Counted from the stretch's first letter, positions 49,606 through 58,902 are shown. The stretch is DNA of 64,000 bases from an uncultured Alistipes sp. (GCA_900768045.1 CAAGBL010000062.1:1-64000), one strand, 5' to 3'. The notes: a model not told the origin generated them from the sequence alone. Numbers and translations are program-made.

Positions 49606-51258
49606 ATGAAATCAGTTGTTAAATTTATGAGCCTTGTGATGGTCGTAGCTCTCGGCCTCAGCTCATGTAATAAGGACAAGGTTGACTACGTTAATGGCTC
49701 AGAAAATGAATTAGAGAACGTCGGTTATCTCGCTCTTGGTGGCATGCAGGCATCAATCTTGGAGGATACCGAGAATATCGAATCGAGCTCATCAACACGT
49801 GTTGGTAATGTCGATATCGACACATTTGATGTTGTAATCACTGATAAAGATGGTCAGGCGGTTGCATCGTATAAGTATGGCGAGCTTCCTGAGGAGCCTA
49901 TCTCACTTGAGGCAGGTATATACACAGTTACCATGATGTCGGAGACTATGAGTGGTGCCGAGTGGGAGAAGCCTGTTTATGGCGCTGTGCTCGATGTTAC
50001 CATCACACGCAAGCAGACTACTACTATTGACAACATCGTATGTAAGCTTCGTAACATCAAGGTTACTGTTGACTATGCTGCCGACCTTAAGTCGCAGCTC
50101 GATTCAACATTTACGTCGATGACCGTAGCTCTTGATAAGAGCGAGTTGACTTACGGCTTCGACGAGGCTCGTGGCGGTTATTTTGCACCTATCGCTGCTG
50201 AGAATACCCTTGTGCTTACCTTCAAGTGCCGTTATACTGGTACAACAAAGGATATTGTGATGACTAACGAGATTACTGGCGTTAGAGCTGCACAGTGGCG
50301 TAAGATTAATGTTGTTGTTCAGCATGCTGCTGATGGTACTGCAACAATCGGTATTAAGTGCGATACTTGGACATACGACGAGGAGGTTGTTTTTGATACT
50401 TCTGTATCACTTTTTGAGGAGGTGTTGGTTGACGATAGCGACCTTCCAGAGATTAACTTCGAGGGCCACGACCTTGCAGTACCTTTTGAGCTTACTGATG
50501 CTATGTTCGATGCCGATGGTAAGTTCACATCAAACATCAACCTTGACATTACAGCTAAGTCGCCTATTCATTCGATTGTTGTTAAGGCCTCATCTGATAA
50601 CCCAGCATTTGTAGCTGCATATAGCGAGCTTATGCCTTTGGAGTCAGACATCTGCGACGGCACAGTTGGTAATGCGTTGCTCAAGCTTATGGGTTATCCT
50701 ACCGATGCTAAGGGCGCTACATCTACACGCATTAAGTTTGGCGCACAGGCCGACATGCTTCGTTCGTACGAGGGTACTCACTCATTTGAGATTACCGTAA
50801 CCGATGTTAATGGTGGCAAGACAACTAAGACACTCGCTATTAAGTATGGTCAGATGGTAATCGTTCCTCCATCAATCGTTTGGGACGGCTACGACATCTC
50901 ACAGCGTCATACTTACGCTCCTGGCATGACATGTAATTTGCTCATCACAGCTGAGGGTGGTATTGCTGATTTCGTTGTTGAGATTATCTCTAACGACCTT
51001 ACAGATTCAGAGCTTCAGGGTGTAGGCTTGGCTGCTAAATTTAGTCTTGTTAATGATAGTGAGTTCTTCGACTCGCTTGCTGGTTTGGGATTCCCTACAG
51101 GTGATGCTGTCAAGGATGCTAAGGAGCTTAACCTCTCAATCACATCATTCTTGTCTATTCTATCAATGTCATTCCCTGGCGACCACGACTTTAAGATGTC
51201 GGTTACTGATGTTGCTGATCAGACAGCAGAGGAGACTATTATGTTGCACTTTAACTAA
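49606..51258 (+). CDS. DUF4493-domain lipoprotein (long)
   Basis: A 550-residue predicted lipoprotein (signal MKSVVKFMSLVMVVALGLSSC). Residues ~40-270 are a clear DUF4493 domain: VGYLALGGM, TFDVVITDKDGQAVASYKY, ISLEAGIYTVTMMS, EKPVYGAVLDVTI, then CKLRNIKVTVDY. Residues ~280-550 form two or three Ig-like beta units (HSFEITVTDVNGGKTTKTLAI; HDFKMSVTDVADQTAEETI). The stop is 29 bp before the next start. It probably projects from the outer membrane next to the other operon products. Confidence 0.78.
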   Translation: MKSVVKFMSLVMVVALGLSSCNKDKVDYVNGSENELENVGYLALGGMQASILEDTENIESSSSTRVGNVDIDTFDVVITDKDGQAVASYKYGELPEEPISLEAGIYTVTMMSETMSGAEWEKPVYGAVLDVTITRKQTTTIDNIVCKLRNIKVTVDYAADLKSQLDSTFTSMTVALDKSELTYGFDEARGGYFAPIAAENTLVLTFKCRYTGTTKDIVMTNEITGVRAAQWRKINVVVQHAADGTATIGIKCDTWTYDEEVVFDTSVSLFEEVLVDDSDLPEINFEGHDLAVPFELTDAMFDADGKFTSNINLDITAKSPIHSIVVKASSDNPAFVAAYSELMPLESDICDGTVGNALLKLMGYPTDAKGATSTRIKFGAQADMLRSYEGTHSFEITVTDVNGGKTTKTLAIKYGQMVIVPPSIVWDGYDISQRHTYAPGMTCNLLITAEGGIADFVVEIISNDLTDSELQGVGLAAKFSLVNDSEFFDSLAGLGFPTGDAVKDAKELNLSITSFLSILSMSFPGDHDFKMSVTDVADQTAEETIMLHFN

Positions 51259-51287
51259 TGCTTAAACCCTCAAAACACACGAATATT

Positions 51288-53282
51288 ATGAAAAAGATAT
51301 TTGCAATATTGAGCGTGGCTTTTGCATTGGTGTCATGTTCAACAGAGATAGAGTCAGCAGTGGAACTCGCTACAAACGAGGGTGCTATGCGCCTTGGTGT
51401 TGCTCTTCAGCAGCCGATTTCTGCCGAGGAGGACGTTGTAATCAAAATCTATAAGGTTGAGGGCGAGGAGCAGAACCTTGTTCGTCGCTATACATCTCTT
51501 AACGATGTTCCTGAGCACCTTGCACTTCTTGCAGGTGACTATGTGGCAATGGCACAGGTGGGCGAGAAGCACATCGTGTCGTTCGACAAAAAGTACTATG
51601 TGGGCGAGTCATCGTTTACAATTGAGGCAGGTAGAGTTGCTAACGTAACCGTTGATTGTAAGATTCAGTCAACTATCGTACGTGTAGAGTACGACTCTAC
51701 AGTAGTAGAGAAGCTCGAGGCTGGCTACTTTACAAACGTGTCAGTGGCTGAGAGCTACGATGCTGATGCTATTGCAACTGGCGATATTCACTCACTCCGC
51801 TACGAGGAGAGTGCAGAGGGTTACTATGTGCTTCCTGCTGAGCAGACTACTCTCTTCTGGCACTTCGAGGGCAATCACTCGGTTGAGGGCCCTATTGTAA
51901 AGGAGGGTAAGATTGAGAATGTTAAGCCATCTGTAAAGTATACTTTGGCGTTGAAGTACTCTAAAGATGCTCCTGGTGGTCTTGTTATCGAGGCGACTGT
52001 TGATGAGTCTTTAGAAGAGCATGACGACACTCTTATCTTCAGCCCAGATCCAACAGTTATAGGTGATGGCTTCAATGAGAAGGAGCAGCAGCTCTCAATT
52101 AATACTCTTACATATAACATCGCCTCATTGGCTAATATCCGCAAGCTCAGCATCACAGCAGACGGAGTCGAGTACAACCTTCTTAGCCAGACTCATGGTG
52201 GCGTTACAGCTACCAAGATTGATGACTCAAACTATAAGGTAGTTGTTGCTCCAGAGTTCTTTACACGTGTTGCTGGTGGCGAAAATGTGATTACCTTCAA
52301 CGTGGAGGATATTGACGGTGGTAAGCTCAAGAAGGATATTAGCTACAATGTTCAGGGTATTTTGCCTTTGACAAATGGCGACTACAACCTTTGGTTTGGA
52401 AACGTAACATTTAAGGCTAATGTTATTGACTCGGCAGCTACATCTGTTAAGGTTGCTTATAGCACTGATGGTGCTACATGGACTGAGGTTAACGCTACAG
52501 CGACAGCAGGTGGCTACTATACTGCTGTGGGTGCTGACTTCTCGGCTGAGAAGAACTACTCATACAAGCTTATCGTAAATAGCGCAGATTCAGGAAAGAC
52601 ACTTTCGTGCGTTACGGCAGCTGGTGCTCAGCTTCCAAACTCTGATTTCGAGGAGTGGAGTGGCGACTATACCCCAGGAGGCCTTTGGAGTTCTGGTAAC
52701 AACAGCTATACTAAGGATCTTCTCAGCAAGGATTCTAATGGTCGCACAGGTAGCTGTGCTAAGGCTCAGTCTAAGGCGGCCGTGGGTAAGTTTGCTGCGG
52801 GTAACCTATTTACTGGCGAGTTCCTCGGTATCGATATTGCGTCAATGAGTGGTAAGGTTAAGTTTGGTAAGAACTTTACCTTCACAGCACGCCCAAAGAG
52901 TTTCTCATTCTACATGCGAAACAACGAGGGCTCGATTACACATGGCTCAGGTAGCCCAATCTCAGGTACTGACGTATATAGTGCCATTGTGCTTATTACC
53001 GATGGTAACACCTATACTGTAGATACTACCGATAAGAACTCATTCCTAACATTCGACAACCTTAAGAACCTTAATGGTGTTATTGCCTACGGCTACATCT
53101 CTGGTCAGGACTCTAATAGCGATTGGACACTTAAGACCATTGAGCTAACATACGTTGACAACTGGGCAAACATGACACCTAAGGTGGTATCTGTATCGTT
53201 CTCGCCATCGGGCTATGGTGACTACTTCTGTGGCTCAATAAACTCATGGATGTGTATCGACGACGTACGTTTCAACTACTAA
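51288..53282 (+). CDS. DUF4493 + PCMD-domain surface lipoprotein
   Basis: A 664-residue predicted lipoprotein. The start at 51288 gives the signal MKKIFAILSVAFALVSC; an earlier in-frame ATG at 51258 overlaps the previous stop and adds a non-signal stretch. Residues ~25-255 are DUF4493 (VVIKIYKVEGEE, LALLAGDYVAMAQ, KKYYVGESSFTIEAGRVANV). The middle is Ig-like. The last ~230 residues match the PCMD (putative carbohydrate metabolism) fold: LPNSDFEEWS at its start, VGKFAAGNLFTGEFLG, and WMCIDDVRFNY at the end. A strong terminator follows. Confidence 0.8.
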   Translation: MKKIFAILSVAFALVSCSTEIESAVELATNEGAMRLGVALQQPISAEEDVVIKIYKVEGEEQNLVRRYTSLNDVPEHLALLAGDYVAMAQVGEKHIVSFDKKYYVGESSFTIEAGRVANVTVDCKIQSTIVRVEYDSTVVEKLEAGYFTNVSVAESYDADAIATGDIHSLRYEESAEGYYVLPAEQTTLFWHFEGNHSVEGPIVKEGKIENVKPSVKYTLALKYSKDAPGGLVIEATVDESLEEHDDTLIFSPDPTVIGDGFNEKEQQLSINTLTYNIASLANIRKLSITADGVEYNLLSQTHGGVTATKIDDSNYKVVVAPEFFTRVAGGENVITFNVEDIDGGKLKKDISYNVQGILPLTNGDYNLWFGNVTFKANVIDSAATSVKVAYSTDGATWTEVNATATAGGYYTAVGADFSAEKNYSYKLIVNSADSGKTLSCVTAAGAQLPNSDFEEWSGDYTPGGLWSSGNNSYTKDLLSKDSNGRTGSCAKAQSKAAVGKFAAGNLFTGEFLGIDIASMSGKVKFGKNFTFTARPKSFSFYMRNNEGSITHGSGSPISGTDVYSAIVLITDGNTYTVDTTDKNSFLTFDNLKNLNGVIAYGYISGQDSNSDWTLKTIELTYVDNWANMTPKVVSVSFSPSGYGDYFCGSINSWMCIDDVRFNY

Positions 53283-53292
53283 AATAATTTAA

Positions 53293-53324
53293 TGAGGTAG
53301 TGGCGATGGGTTGCCACTACCTCA
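53293..53324 (+). terminator. Internal terminator in the surface-protein operon
   Basis: Perfect TGAGGTAGTGGC/GCCACTACCTCA stem followed by ATACCTTTTTTG, only 13 bp before the next ATG. It may reduce, rather than stop, transcription of the barrel and PCMD genes. Confidence 0.75.
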
Positions 53325-53336
53325 ATACCTTTTTTG

Positions 53337-54101
53337 ATGAAGAGATTTTACTTTATAGTTCTGCTGCTTGCATCAGCCCTGTCGTCTGTGGCGCAAGAGC
53401 CGCTCTCGGCAGACGAGGCACGCCAGCAGCGTGGCTTTGTCTCCGACGAGTGCTTTGTGCCTAAGGGGCAGTGGATATTTGGTGGCACAGCCTCATACTC
53501 TGCACATCGCAACGTAGACTACACCTTTACGCTTATCAACGACATCGACTCGTATGGCTACACGGTAAATGTGAGCCCTATGATTGCCTATGCCCCATGG
53601 CGTAATATGGCTGTAGGTGTGCGTTTCTCGTACGGACGCTCGTTATTCCGTCTCGACAACGCCTCATTGTCGGTATCAGATGTCGACATCAATGTCGATA
53701 TGTTTCATCAGCTGAAGCATAGCTACACTGGCACGCTCTTTTGGCGTCCATATATTCCTCTTGGCACAACCAACCGTTTTGCCCTCTTTGCCGAGGTGCA
53801 GCTAAACCTATCGGGTAGCCAGGGAAAGAATGTGGCTGCAACAGGAGAGGTTGGAGGCTTGCAGGATTATCGTGGCACCTACTCTACAACGTTTGGTGCG
53901 TCGCTTGGTCTTCAGCCAGGTATCGTGGCATTTATCACAAACAACGCCGCAGTTGAGTTGTCGATAGGTGTGCTTGGCATCGGCTTCGATCGCACGCTCC
54001 AGACAAAGAATCAGGTTGATACCGCAGAGATTAACTCTCTCGATACTAAGTTTAAGCTAAATCTACTATCTGTAGGTTTTGGTATGTCGTTCTATCTATA
54101 A
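53337..54101 (+). CDS. Outer-membrane beta-barrel protein (1)
   Basis: A 254-residue protein with a cleavable signal (MKRFYFIVLLLASALSSVAQ) and alternating hydrophobic strands with aromatic girdles (for example YTVNVSPMIAYAPWRNMAVGVRFSYG), ending in the aromatic-rich strand SVGFGMSFYL. This is the look of an outer-membrane barrel of eight to ten strands. It is related to the next gene's product. The barrel may anchor or export the neighbouring surface lipoproteins. ATG 53337 follows a TTG. Confidence 0.78.
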   Translation: MKRFYFIVLLLASALSSVAQEPLSADEARQQRGFVSDECFVPKGQWIFGGTASYSAHRNVDYTFTLINDIDSYGYTVNVSPMIAYAPWRNMAVGVRFSYGRSLFRLDNASLSVSDVDINVDMFHQLKHSYTGTLFWRPYIPLGTTNRFALFAEVQLNLSGSQGKNVAATGEVGGLQDYRGTYSTTFGASLGLQPGIVAFITNNAAVELSIGVLGIGFDRTLQTKNQVDTAEINSLDTKFKLNLLSVGFGMSFYL

Positions 54102-54113
54102 TTACGCAGTGCT

Positions 54114-54938
54114 ATGAAGAGATATATAATACTATTTATCGTCGCTGCGTTTAGCATCGCCACTACATCGGCTGTAGAGTTCGATGCAATGAAGGTAGAC
54201 AGCCTATCGCAGAAGAGTAAATTTTTGCCTACACGTGGACGTATCGACAGAAAGATTGGTCAGCATAACTTTGTCTATAAGGGCGAGGTGATGCTCGGTC
54301 TTACGGGCTCTTATGGCAACATAAAGTCGTCAGACTCGGACATTATGCTCCTTGTGGATAATATCAATCTCGGACTAAAGAGCGCCACCATTAAGCCATT
54401 CTTCGCCTATGCCTATCGTGATAATTTGGCTGTAGGTATGCGCTTTGGCTACGACCTTATCTCGGGTGAGGTGGGCTCCCTTGATCTCAATATTGGCCTT
54501 TTGGCCGATATGGAGAATATGGGCATCTCGAATATAGGTCTTCGCAACGAGAGCTACTCATGGTCGTTGTTTCATCGCAACTACCTCGGCCTTGACCGTC
54601 GTGGCATTGTGGGTGTTATCATGGAGGCGGAGCTTCAGTGCAAGACTGGTACTACCACACTATGGAACGGTGTCGACGAAAACCGCACAAAGTCCGATAC
54701 ACGCAACTTCTCGGCACGTCTAAACTTCAACCCCGGCTTGGCAATATATGTCATGCCGCAGGTGTGTGTGACCGTAACCGTGGGCGTGGGTGGTCTATAC
54801 TACAATAGCATAAAGCAGTATGATATGTCGGGTGTTCAGACAGGTCTTCGCAACCGCTCGGGCCTCAACCTTAAGCTCAACCTCGCCGATATTCAGGTGG
54901 GTATTGTTGCGCATTTGTGGAAATCAAAAAATAAGTAG
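54114..54938 (+). CDS. Outer-membrane beta-barrel protein (2)
   Basis: A 274-residue paralog of the preceding barrel: signal MKRYIILFIVAAFSIATTSA, then repeated amphipathic strands (IKPFFAYAYRDNLAVGMRFGYDL; LNFNPGLAIYVMPQVCVTVTVGVGGLYYN). It ends LADIQVGIVAHLWKSKNK, so the terminal strand carries an extra basic tail. Gaps of 12 bp upstream and 5 bp downstream imply coupled translation. Function unknown. Confidence 0.78.
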   Translation: MKRYIILFIVAAFSIATTSAVEFDAMKVDSLSQKSKFLPTRGRIDRKIGQHNFVYKGEVMLGLTGSYGNIKSSDSDIMLLVDNINLGLKSATIKPFFAYAYRDNLAVGMRFGYDLISGEVGSLDLNIGLLADMENMGISNIGLRNESYSWSLFHRNYLGLDRRGIVGVIMEAELQCKTGTTTLWNGVDENRTKSDTRNFSARLNFNPGLAIYVMPQVCVTVTVGVGGLYYNSIKQYDMSGVQTGLRNRSGLNLKLNLADIQVGIVAHLWKSKNK

Positions 54939-54943
54939 GGGCT

Positions 54944-56545
54944 ATGATGAGATATATCAAATATTTGACACTGGCTCTCCTTGCCGTTGTTGGTGTTAGT
55001 TGCATCGAGAACGATATTCCATACCCTGTTGTTAAGCTCGACGTGCTTAGTTTGGAGGCCGAGGGCCTTAAGTCATCAGCAAAGATTGATGCTGCATCAC
55101 GCAGCGTGCAGCTTGAGCTCGAGGAGACTACCGATATTCGCAACGTGAATATCACTAATATCGAGGTTTCAGAGGGCGCTACATGCTCTGTTGATTTCCC
55201 TGGACGTTTCGATATGCGTATTCCGTTGTATATCGAGCTTTCGAAGTATCAGTCGTGGGAGTGGACCATTACTGCTGAGCAGACCATAGAGCGCTATTTT
55301 AGGGTTGAAGGACAGATTGGTGAGTCGACAATAGATGCCGAGCACCATATTGCCACCGCCTTGGTGCCTATGGACTTTGACCTTACGGCAGTAAATATCA
55401 CGGAGCTAAAGTTGGGCCCTAAGGATATTACTACATACTCAACAGATCCAAGCAAGCTCACAAACTTCGAGAATACAGCACGTTATGTTACGGTAACATA
55501 CCACGACACTATCTCCGAGGATTGGACACTCCGCATAATCCCTACCGACATCGAGGTAGAGTTCAAGAGCGTTGATGCATGGGCAAGGCGTATCTGGATG
55601 TATGCCGAGGGCCGTAGCGGCGCCGAGCTAAGCTTCAAGTACCGCAAGGCGAGCGATGAGGAGTGGATTACGGTTGAGGATATAACAATTAGTGGCGGTA
55701 ACTTCTCGGCATGTGTCGACGGCCTTGAGACGCTTACCGAGTATGAGGTTATTGCCTTCTCTAACGACAGCTCTACGCCCGTTGTAAAGGTAACCACCGA
55801 GGACGTATGGACATTGCCAAATGGAGGCTTCGAGGAGTGGTCAACCAGCGACAAGGGCGTCATCTGCCCATATCTTCCTGGTACTGAGCCATTCTGGGGC
55901 TCAGGCAATGACGGTGCAGCTATTGCCAGCACCACGCTAACCGAAGCTACGGAGGATACTCGTCCTGGTAGTGCGGGAAGCTATGCCGCAGCGTTACAGT
56001 CGAAGAAGGCAGCAGTGATGGGCCTTGGTAAGTTTGCCGCAGGTAACATCTTCCTTGGCGAGTTCGGTGGCTTGGTCGGCATGGACGGTCTTGTAAACTT
56101 CGGTCGTCCAGCAACGGCACGCCCCGTGGCTCTTCGTGGCTGGATTAAGTACAACTGTGGTGTTATCGACGAGTATGGCAAGACTCCTACGTCACGTCCC
56201 GACCTTAAGAAGGGCGATATGGACGAGGGCCAGATTATGGTTGCCGTGGGTCGTTGGACGGCGGCAGAGTATGGCGGTAGCGAGAGCTGCCCTGTGATGG
56301 TAAATACCAAGGACGAGAGCACATTCCTCGACCCTAAGGGTAAAGATGTTATTGGCTCGGGCGTGATGATTCTTACCGAGTCGACAGATGGCTGGGTGGA
56401 GTTTACCTTGCCACTGGAGTATGCCACAACAAGCCAGATGCCTACACACCTTATCATCGTGTGTACGGGCTCACGCTTCGGCGACTACTTCACAGGCTCG
56501 ACGCAGAGTCTGCTGCTTGTAGACGACTTCGAGTTGGTGTACTAA
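54944..56545 (+). CDS. PCMD-domain surface lipoprotein
   Basis: A 533-residue predicted lipoprotein (signal MMRYIKYLTLALLAVVGVSC). Residues ~25-215 hold two beta-rich units (for example YPVVKLDVLSLEAEGLKS and VEGQIGESTIDAEHHIATALVP), and ~218-285 an Fn3-like module (SAELSFKYR... DGLETLTEYEVIAFS). The final ~245 residues are a PCMD domain: LPNGGFEEWS, LGKFAAGNIFLGEFGG, RPVALRGWIKYNCG, DYFTGSTQSLLLVDDFELVY. The same PCMD hallmarks occur in the gene at 51288-53282. It closes the seven-gene operon. Confidence 0.82.
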   Translation: MMRYIKYLTLALLAVVGVSCIENDIPYPVVKLDVLSLEAEGLKSSAKIDAASRSVQLELEETTDIRNVNITNIEVSEGATCSVDFPGRFDMRIPLYIELSKYQSWEWTITAEQTIERYFRVEGQIGESTIDAEHHIATALVPMDFDLTAVNITELKLGPKDITTYSTDPSKLTNFENTARYVTVTYHDTISEDWTLRIIPTDIEVEFKSVDAWARRIWMYAEGRSGAELSFKYRKASDEEWITVEDITISGGNFSACVDGLETLTEYEVIAFSNDSSTPVVKVTTEDVWTLPNGGFEEWSTSDKGVICPYLPGTEPFWGSGNDGAAIASTTLTEATEDTRPGSAGSYAAALQSKKAAVMGLGKFAAGNIFLGEFGGLVGMDGLVNFGRPATARPVALRGWIKYNCGVIDEYGKTPTSRPDLKKGDMDEGQIMVAVGRWTAAEYGGSESCPVMVNTKDESTFLDPKGKDVIGSGVMILTESTDGWVEFTLPLEYATTSQMPTHLIIVCTGSRFGDYFTGSTQSLLLVDDFELVY

Positions 56546-56557
56546 CATATAGAAATG

Positions 56558-56592
56558 GAGAGTGGTCAAAGTAAATCCTTGACCACTCTCTT
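56558..56592 (+). terminator. Terminator of the surface-protein operon
   Basis: GAGAGTGGTCAA/TTGACCACTCTC perfect stem with a 9-base loop, followed by TTTATAAG. Confidence 0.85.
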
Positions 56593-56602
56593 TATAAGTT
56601 AT

Positions 56603-56723
56603 GAGGCTGAATAAAAAGTGTATTTCTGTGTTACGCTCGCCCTCAAAATCCTCATTTACATCTAAGTAAACTGCGGTTTTTCGGGCTTCGCAAGCCTAAA
56701 ACTACATCTTTTTATTCAACCTC
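56603..56723. repeat. Structured hairpin element A5
   Basis: Arms GAGGCTGAATAAAAAGTGTA and TACATCTTTTTATTCAACCTC enclose ~80 bp that hold the apex hairpin TTTACATCTAAGTAAA (56656-56669) and a second small hairpin GGGCTTCGCAAGCC-like. The apical TACATCTAAGTA is the same as in element A1, 42 kb away. Confidence 0.7.
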
Positions 56724-56728
56724 TCAAA

Positions 56729-56770
56729 CTAAGAGAGATGACTAATTTTCTTTTTAGTCATCTCTCTTAG
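56729..56770. terminator. Terminator, perfect 17-bp stem
   Basis: CTAAGAGAGATGACTAA/TTAGTCATCTCTCTTAG with an 8-base loop, followed by six T on the plus strand. It probably serves the minus-strand gene ending at 56794, and readthrough from the plus side. Confidence 0.8.
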
Positions 56771-56793
56771 TTTTTTAGTGACGCTCAGATTGG

Positions 56794-57201
56794 TTACTTG
56801 TTAAGCTTTAGCTTCCAGTAGCCAGCCTCGTCAAGAATCAAGTCGCCTGCTTGCTTCTCCTCTGTGCCATTGCCATAAGTGATATTTACCTCTACCTTGG
56901 CGCTCTTGCCATCCTCAGAGATAGTCTCGCTTATAGCCTTAATGCTCTTAAGGCCGCCCTTTTTCTCAAGCATAGGAGCAGCCTTCTCAGATAGTAGTGA
57001 TACGATCATCGCCTTGCCCTGCTCTACCTCCTCTGGGCTTGTAGCATAGAAGCTGAGGTGCTCTACGGCAGCCTCATACTCGCCAGTGGCAACAAGCTCG
57101 TAAAATTTAACAACAGTCTCTGATGGAGTAGCTGCGTCAACGCCACAAGATACAGCGAAGATTGCAGCCACAACTGCGAAAATAGATAGTAGCTTCTTCA
57201 T
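56794..57201 (-). CDS. DUF4878-type lipoprotein
   Basis: A 135-residue predicted lipoprotein (signal MKKLLSIFAVVAAIFAVSC). The opening TPSETVVKFYELVATGEYEAAVE, then a helix pair and four strands ending AGYWKLKLNK, match the DUF4878 (NTF2-like cone fold) lipoproteins widespread in Bacteroidetes. The cavity of this fold usually binds small molecules or serves as a scaffold. It lies 16 bp after the YiiX-like gene and is probably co-transcribed. Confidence 0.82.
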   Translation of the reverse strand: MKKLLSIFAVVAAIFAVSCGVDAATPSETVVKFYELVATGEYEAAVEHLSFYATSPEEVEQGKAMIVSLLSEKAAPMLEKKGGLKSIKAISETISEDGKSAKVEVNITYGNGTEEKQAGDLILDEAGYWKLKLNK

Positions 57202-57217
57202 AGTTGTACGGTTTTAG

Positions 57218-57841
57218 TTAATAAATAGGTTTTAAGTTACCCCCTTCGGTTAAGTCCGAGGGTAGTATGTGGTCGCCCGATAGGCTCGGGAATGTTATGT
57301 GTGTGCGTCGTCCTTGGCTTATTGATACACCTGCTAATGAGTAGACATACTCAACAAACTCAGTGCAATATAACTTTGTGCTGTCACTAAGGTCGTAGTC
57401 GTGATCGAAGGGACGTCTCTCGGCACTAAGGCGCAGGGCATGATGTATGGCAATCTTGCGCTGCTTGTTAGTTGCCGTTGTGCGATAGTGCCCATAGTTA
57501 GCCTGGGGGTAGCGGCTTGTGAAGAGCTCAATGGGCTCGCACTTTACTCTATCTATGTCGCCTTCAAAGTCGGGCTCGTGGGGCACGGCATGTACTACAT
57601 GCCACCTGCCGTCTATGCGGACTACTATGCCCACATGCGAGTACTCGCCACTGCTGTCGAGTGATGTTACTATGCGCCCAGCTATTCCCGTTCCCTTTCT
57701 AAATAGTAGGTCGCCCTCACGCAGATTACCTATGAGGCGATCAAACTCACTCTTGGGACAGTCGTTGCCATTTGTGCATGCTAAGCCCACCACCGATAGA
57801 CAAACCAGCAATAGATATTTTACTGATAATGGCTTTCTCAT
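57218..57841 (-). CDS. YiiX/YebB-like NlpC/P60 cysteine hydrolase
   Basis: A 207-residue predicted lipoprotein (lipobox GLAC, about residue 22). It belongs to the permuted papain-fold NlpC/P60 group: LREGDLLFRKGTGIAG, His in YSHVGIVVR as a catalytic base, and nucleophile Cys in KLYCTEFVEYVYSLAG. Members act on peptidoglycan-type or lipid amides. The ATG at 57841 is chosen over a TTG two codons upstream. It is followed 16 bp later by the DUF4878 gene. Confidence 0.85.
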   Translation of the reverse strand: MRKPLSVKYLLLVCLSVVGLACTNGNDCPKSEFDRLIGNLREGDLLFRKGTGIAGRIVTSLDSSGEYSHVGIVVRIDGRWHVVHAVPHEPDFEGDIDRVKCEPIELFTSRYPQANYGHYRTTATNKQRKIAIHHALRLSAERRPFDHDYDLSDSTKLYCTEFVEYVYSLAGVSISQGRRTHITFPSLSGDHILPSDLTEGGNLKPIY

Positions 57842-57904
57842 ACACAAAGTTAAGAAAAAATATTTGATTTAGCAAGTACACCTCTGAATTTTAGGACATA
57901 GAGA

Positions 57905-58090
57905 GATTAAGAGACTAAGGAGAATATGATGGTTACGGACAAAAACAAGATGCCTAATCTTCTCTTGTCTTTGTTGTCAAGCGTGGTTTTTTGGGTATGA
58001 CTGGCTAACTATGGGTAACAATAGGCCTCTCATATTCCCAATTTTTCGCATCGAGCGAAGCGTTATCTATTTATACCCAAGGGTTGTATA
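57905..58090. repeat. Nested inverted repeats in a gene-free stretch
   Basis: Three interleaved palindromes: GGAGAATATGA / TCATATTCC (57920/58030), GACAAAAACAAGA / TCTTGTCTTTGTTGTC (57939/57963), and GGGTATGACTGGCTAAC / GTTATCTATTTATACCC (57995/58063). An ACCCAAGGGTTGT motif at ~58076 recurs at ~60085 next to repeat B1. No gene is visible. Confidence 0.5.
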
Positions 58091-58105
58091 ACCTTAATGT
58101 ATAAC

Positions 58106-58750
58106 CTAATTAAACTCCACATCCGCGCCGCCTGATATATCCCAATGTACAATTTGGGGATTGCCTTTGATGTGTATATCCGCACCACCCGATGCTGTTA
58201 ATGAGAGTGTACTGTTGGCTACAGCATCAATATCAGAGCCTCCAGATGCGTCGATGGTGACATCCTCTGCCTCCAGCTCGCCGCACTTGACATCTGCACC
58301 TCCGGAGCTATCAATGCTTAGTTTCTGTGTGACACCCTTAATCTGACAGTCGCCACCGCCTGATACTGAGATAGATAATACATCACTATTGCAGCTGTCC
58401 CACAAGAAATCGCTTCCACCTTTCAATGCAACACGCTCATACGCAACTGAAGGTACATATACCAAACAACGATTATAGCCAAATATAGATGTTGATACTC
58501 CAATATGTAGTGTGCCGTCAATAACCTCAATGTTCAACCTATTGAAATTTTTAGCATTTGTCAAGGCATATACTTGGTCATGGGGCAGAGCATCGTCCAC
58601 GATAACATCCGCACCATTTGATATCACAAGGGCTGATATATCCTCATAAAGAGTATATGTTTTGTGATTCGTAAGCTCGGTGTCATCAACTTCACATCCC
58701 GTACACACCATAGCAACAACGCCAACTAATAGGGTAAAAATAGTTCTCAT
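58106..58750 (-). CDS. Head-GIN (DUF2807) lipoprotein
   Basis: A 214-residue predicted lipoprotein. The start at 58750 gives the signal MRTIFTLLVGVVAMVCTGC. The rest is a right-handed beta-helix-like stack with the head-GIN pattern: ALVISNGADVIVDDALPHDQ, NRLNIEVIDGTLHIGV, and repeated SGG steps (SVSGGGDCQI, DSSGGADVKC, DASGGSDI, TASGGADIHI, DISGGADVEF). Often found in Bacteroidetes envelopes; role unknown. Confidence 0.88.
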   Translation of the reverse strand: MRTIFTLLVGVVAMVCTGCEVDDTELTNHKTYTLYEDISALVISNGADVIVDDALPHDQVYALTNAKNFNRLNIEVIDGTLHIGVSTSIFGYNRCLVYVPSVAYERVALKGGSDFLWDSCNSDVLSISVSGGGDCQIKGVTQKLSIDSSGGADVKCGELEAEDVTIDASGGSDIDAVANSTLSLTASGGADIHIKGNPQIVHWDISGGADVEFN

Positions 58751-58865
58751 AGTCAACTGATAAGGTTTGTTCAATAGTACAAAGTTACGCATAATATTTT
58801 AGATACCAAAAACAAAGAATTAGGCGGGAGTTTTCTGTAGTTGCCACATAAGCACTAAACAATTC

Positions 58866-58896
58866 TTTGCTTGTTGGGAAATATTTTGTATATTTG
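58866..58896 (+). promoter_or_regulatory. Promoter of the candidate structured RNA
   Basis: TTTG at 58866-58869, 19-bp spacer, TATATTTG at 58889-58896: exact consensus, with no protein start for the next 290 bp. Confidence 0.75.
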
Positions 58897-58902
58897 TAGT
58901 AT

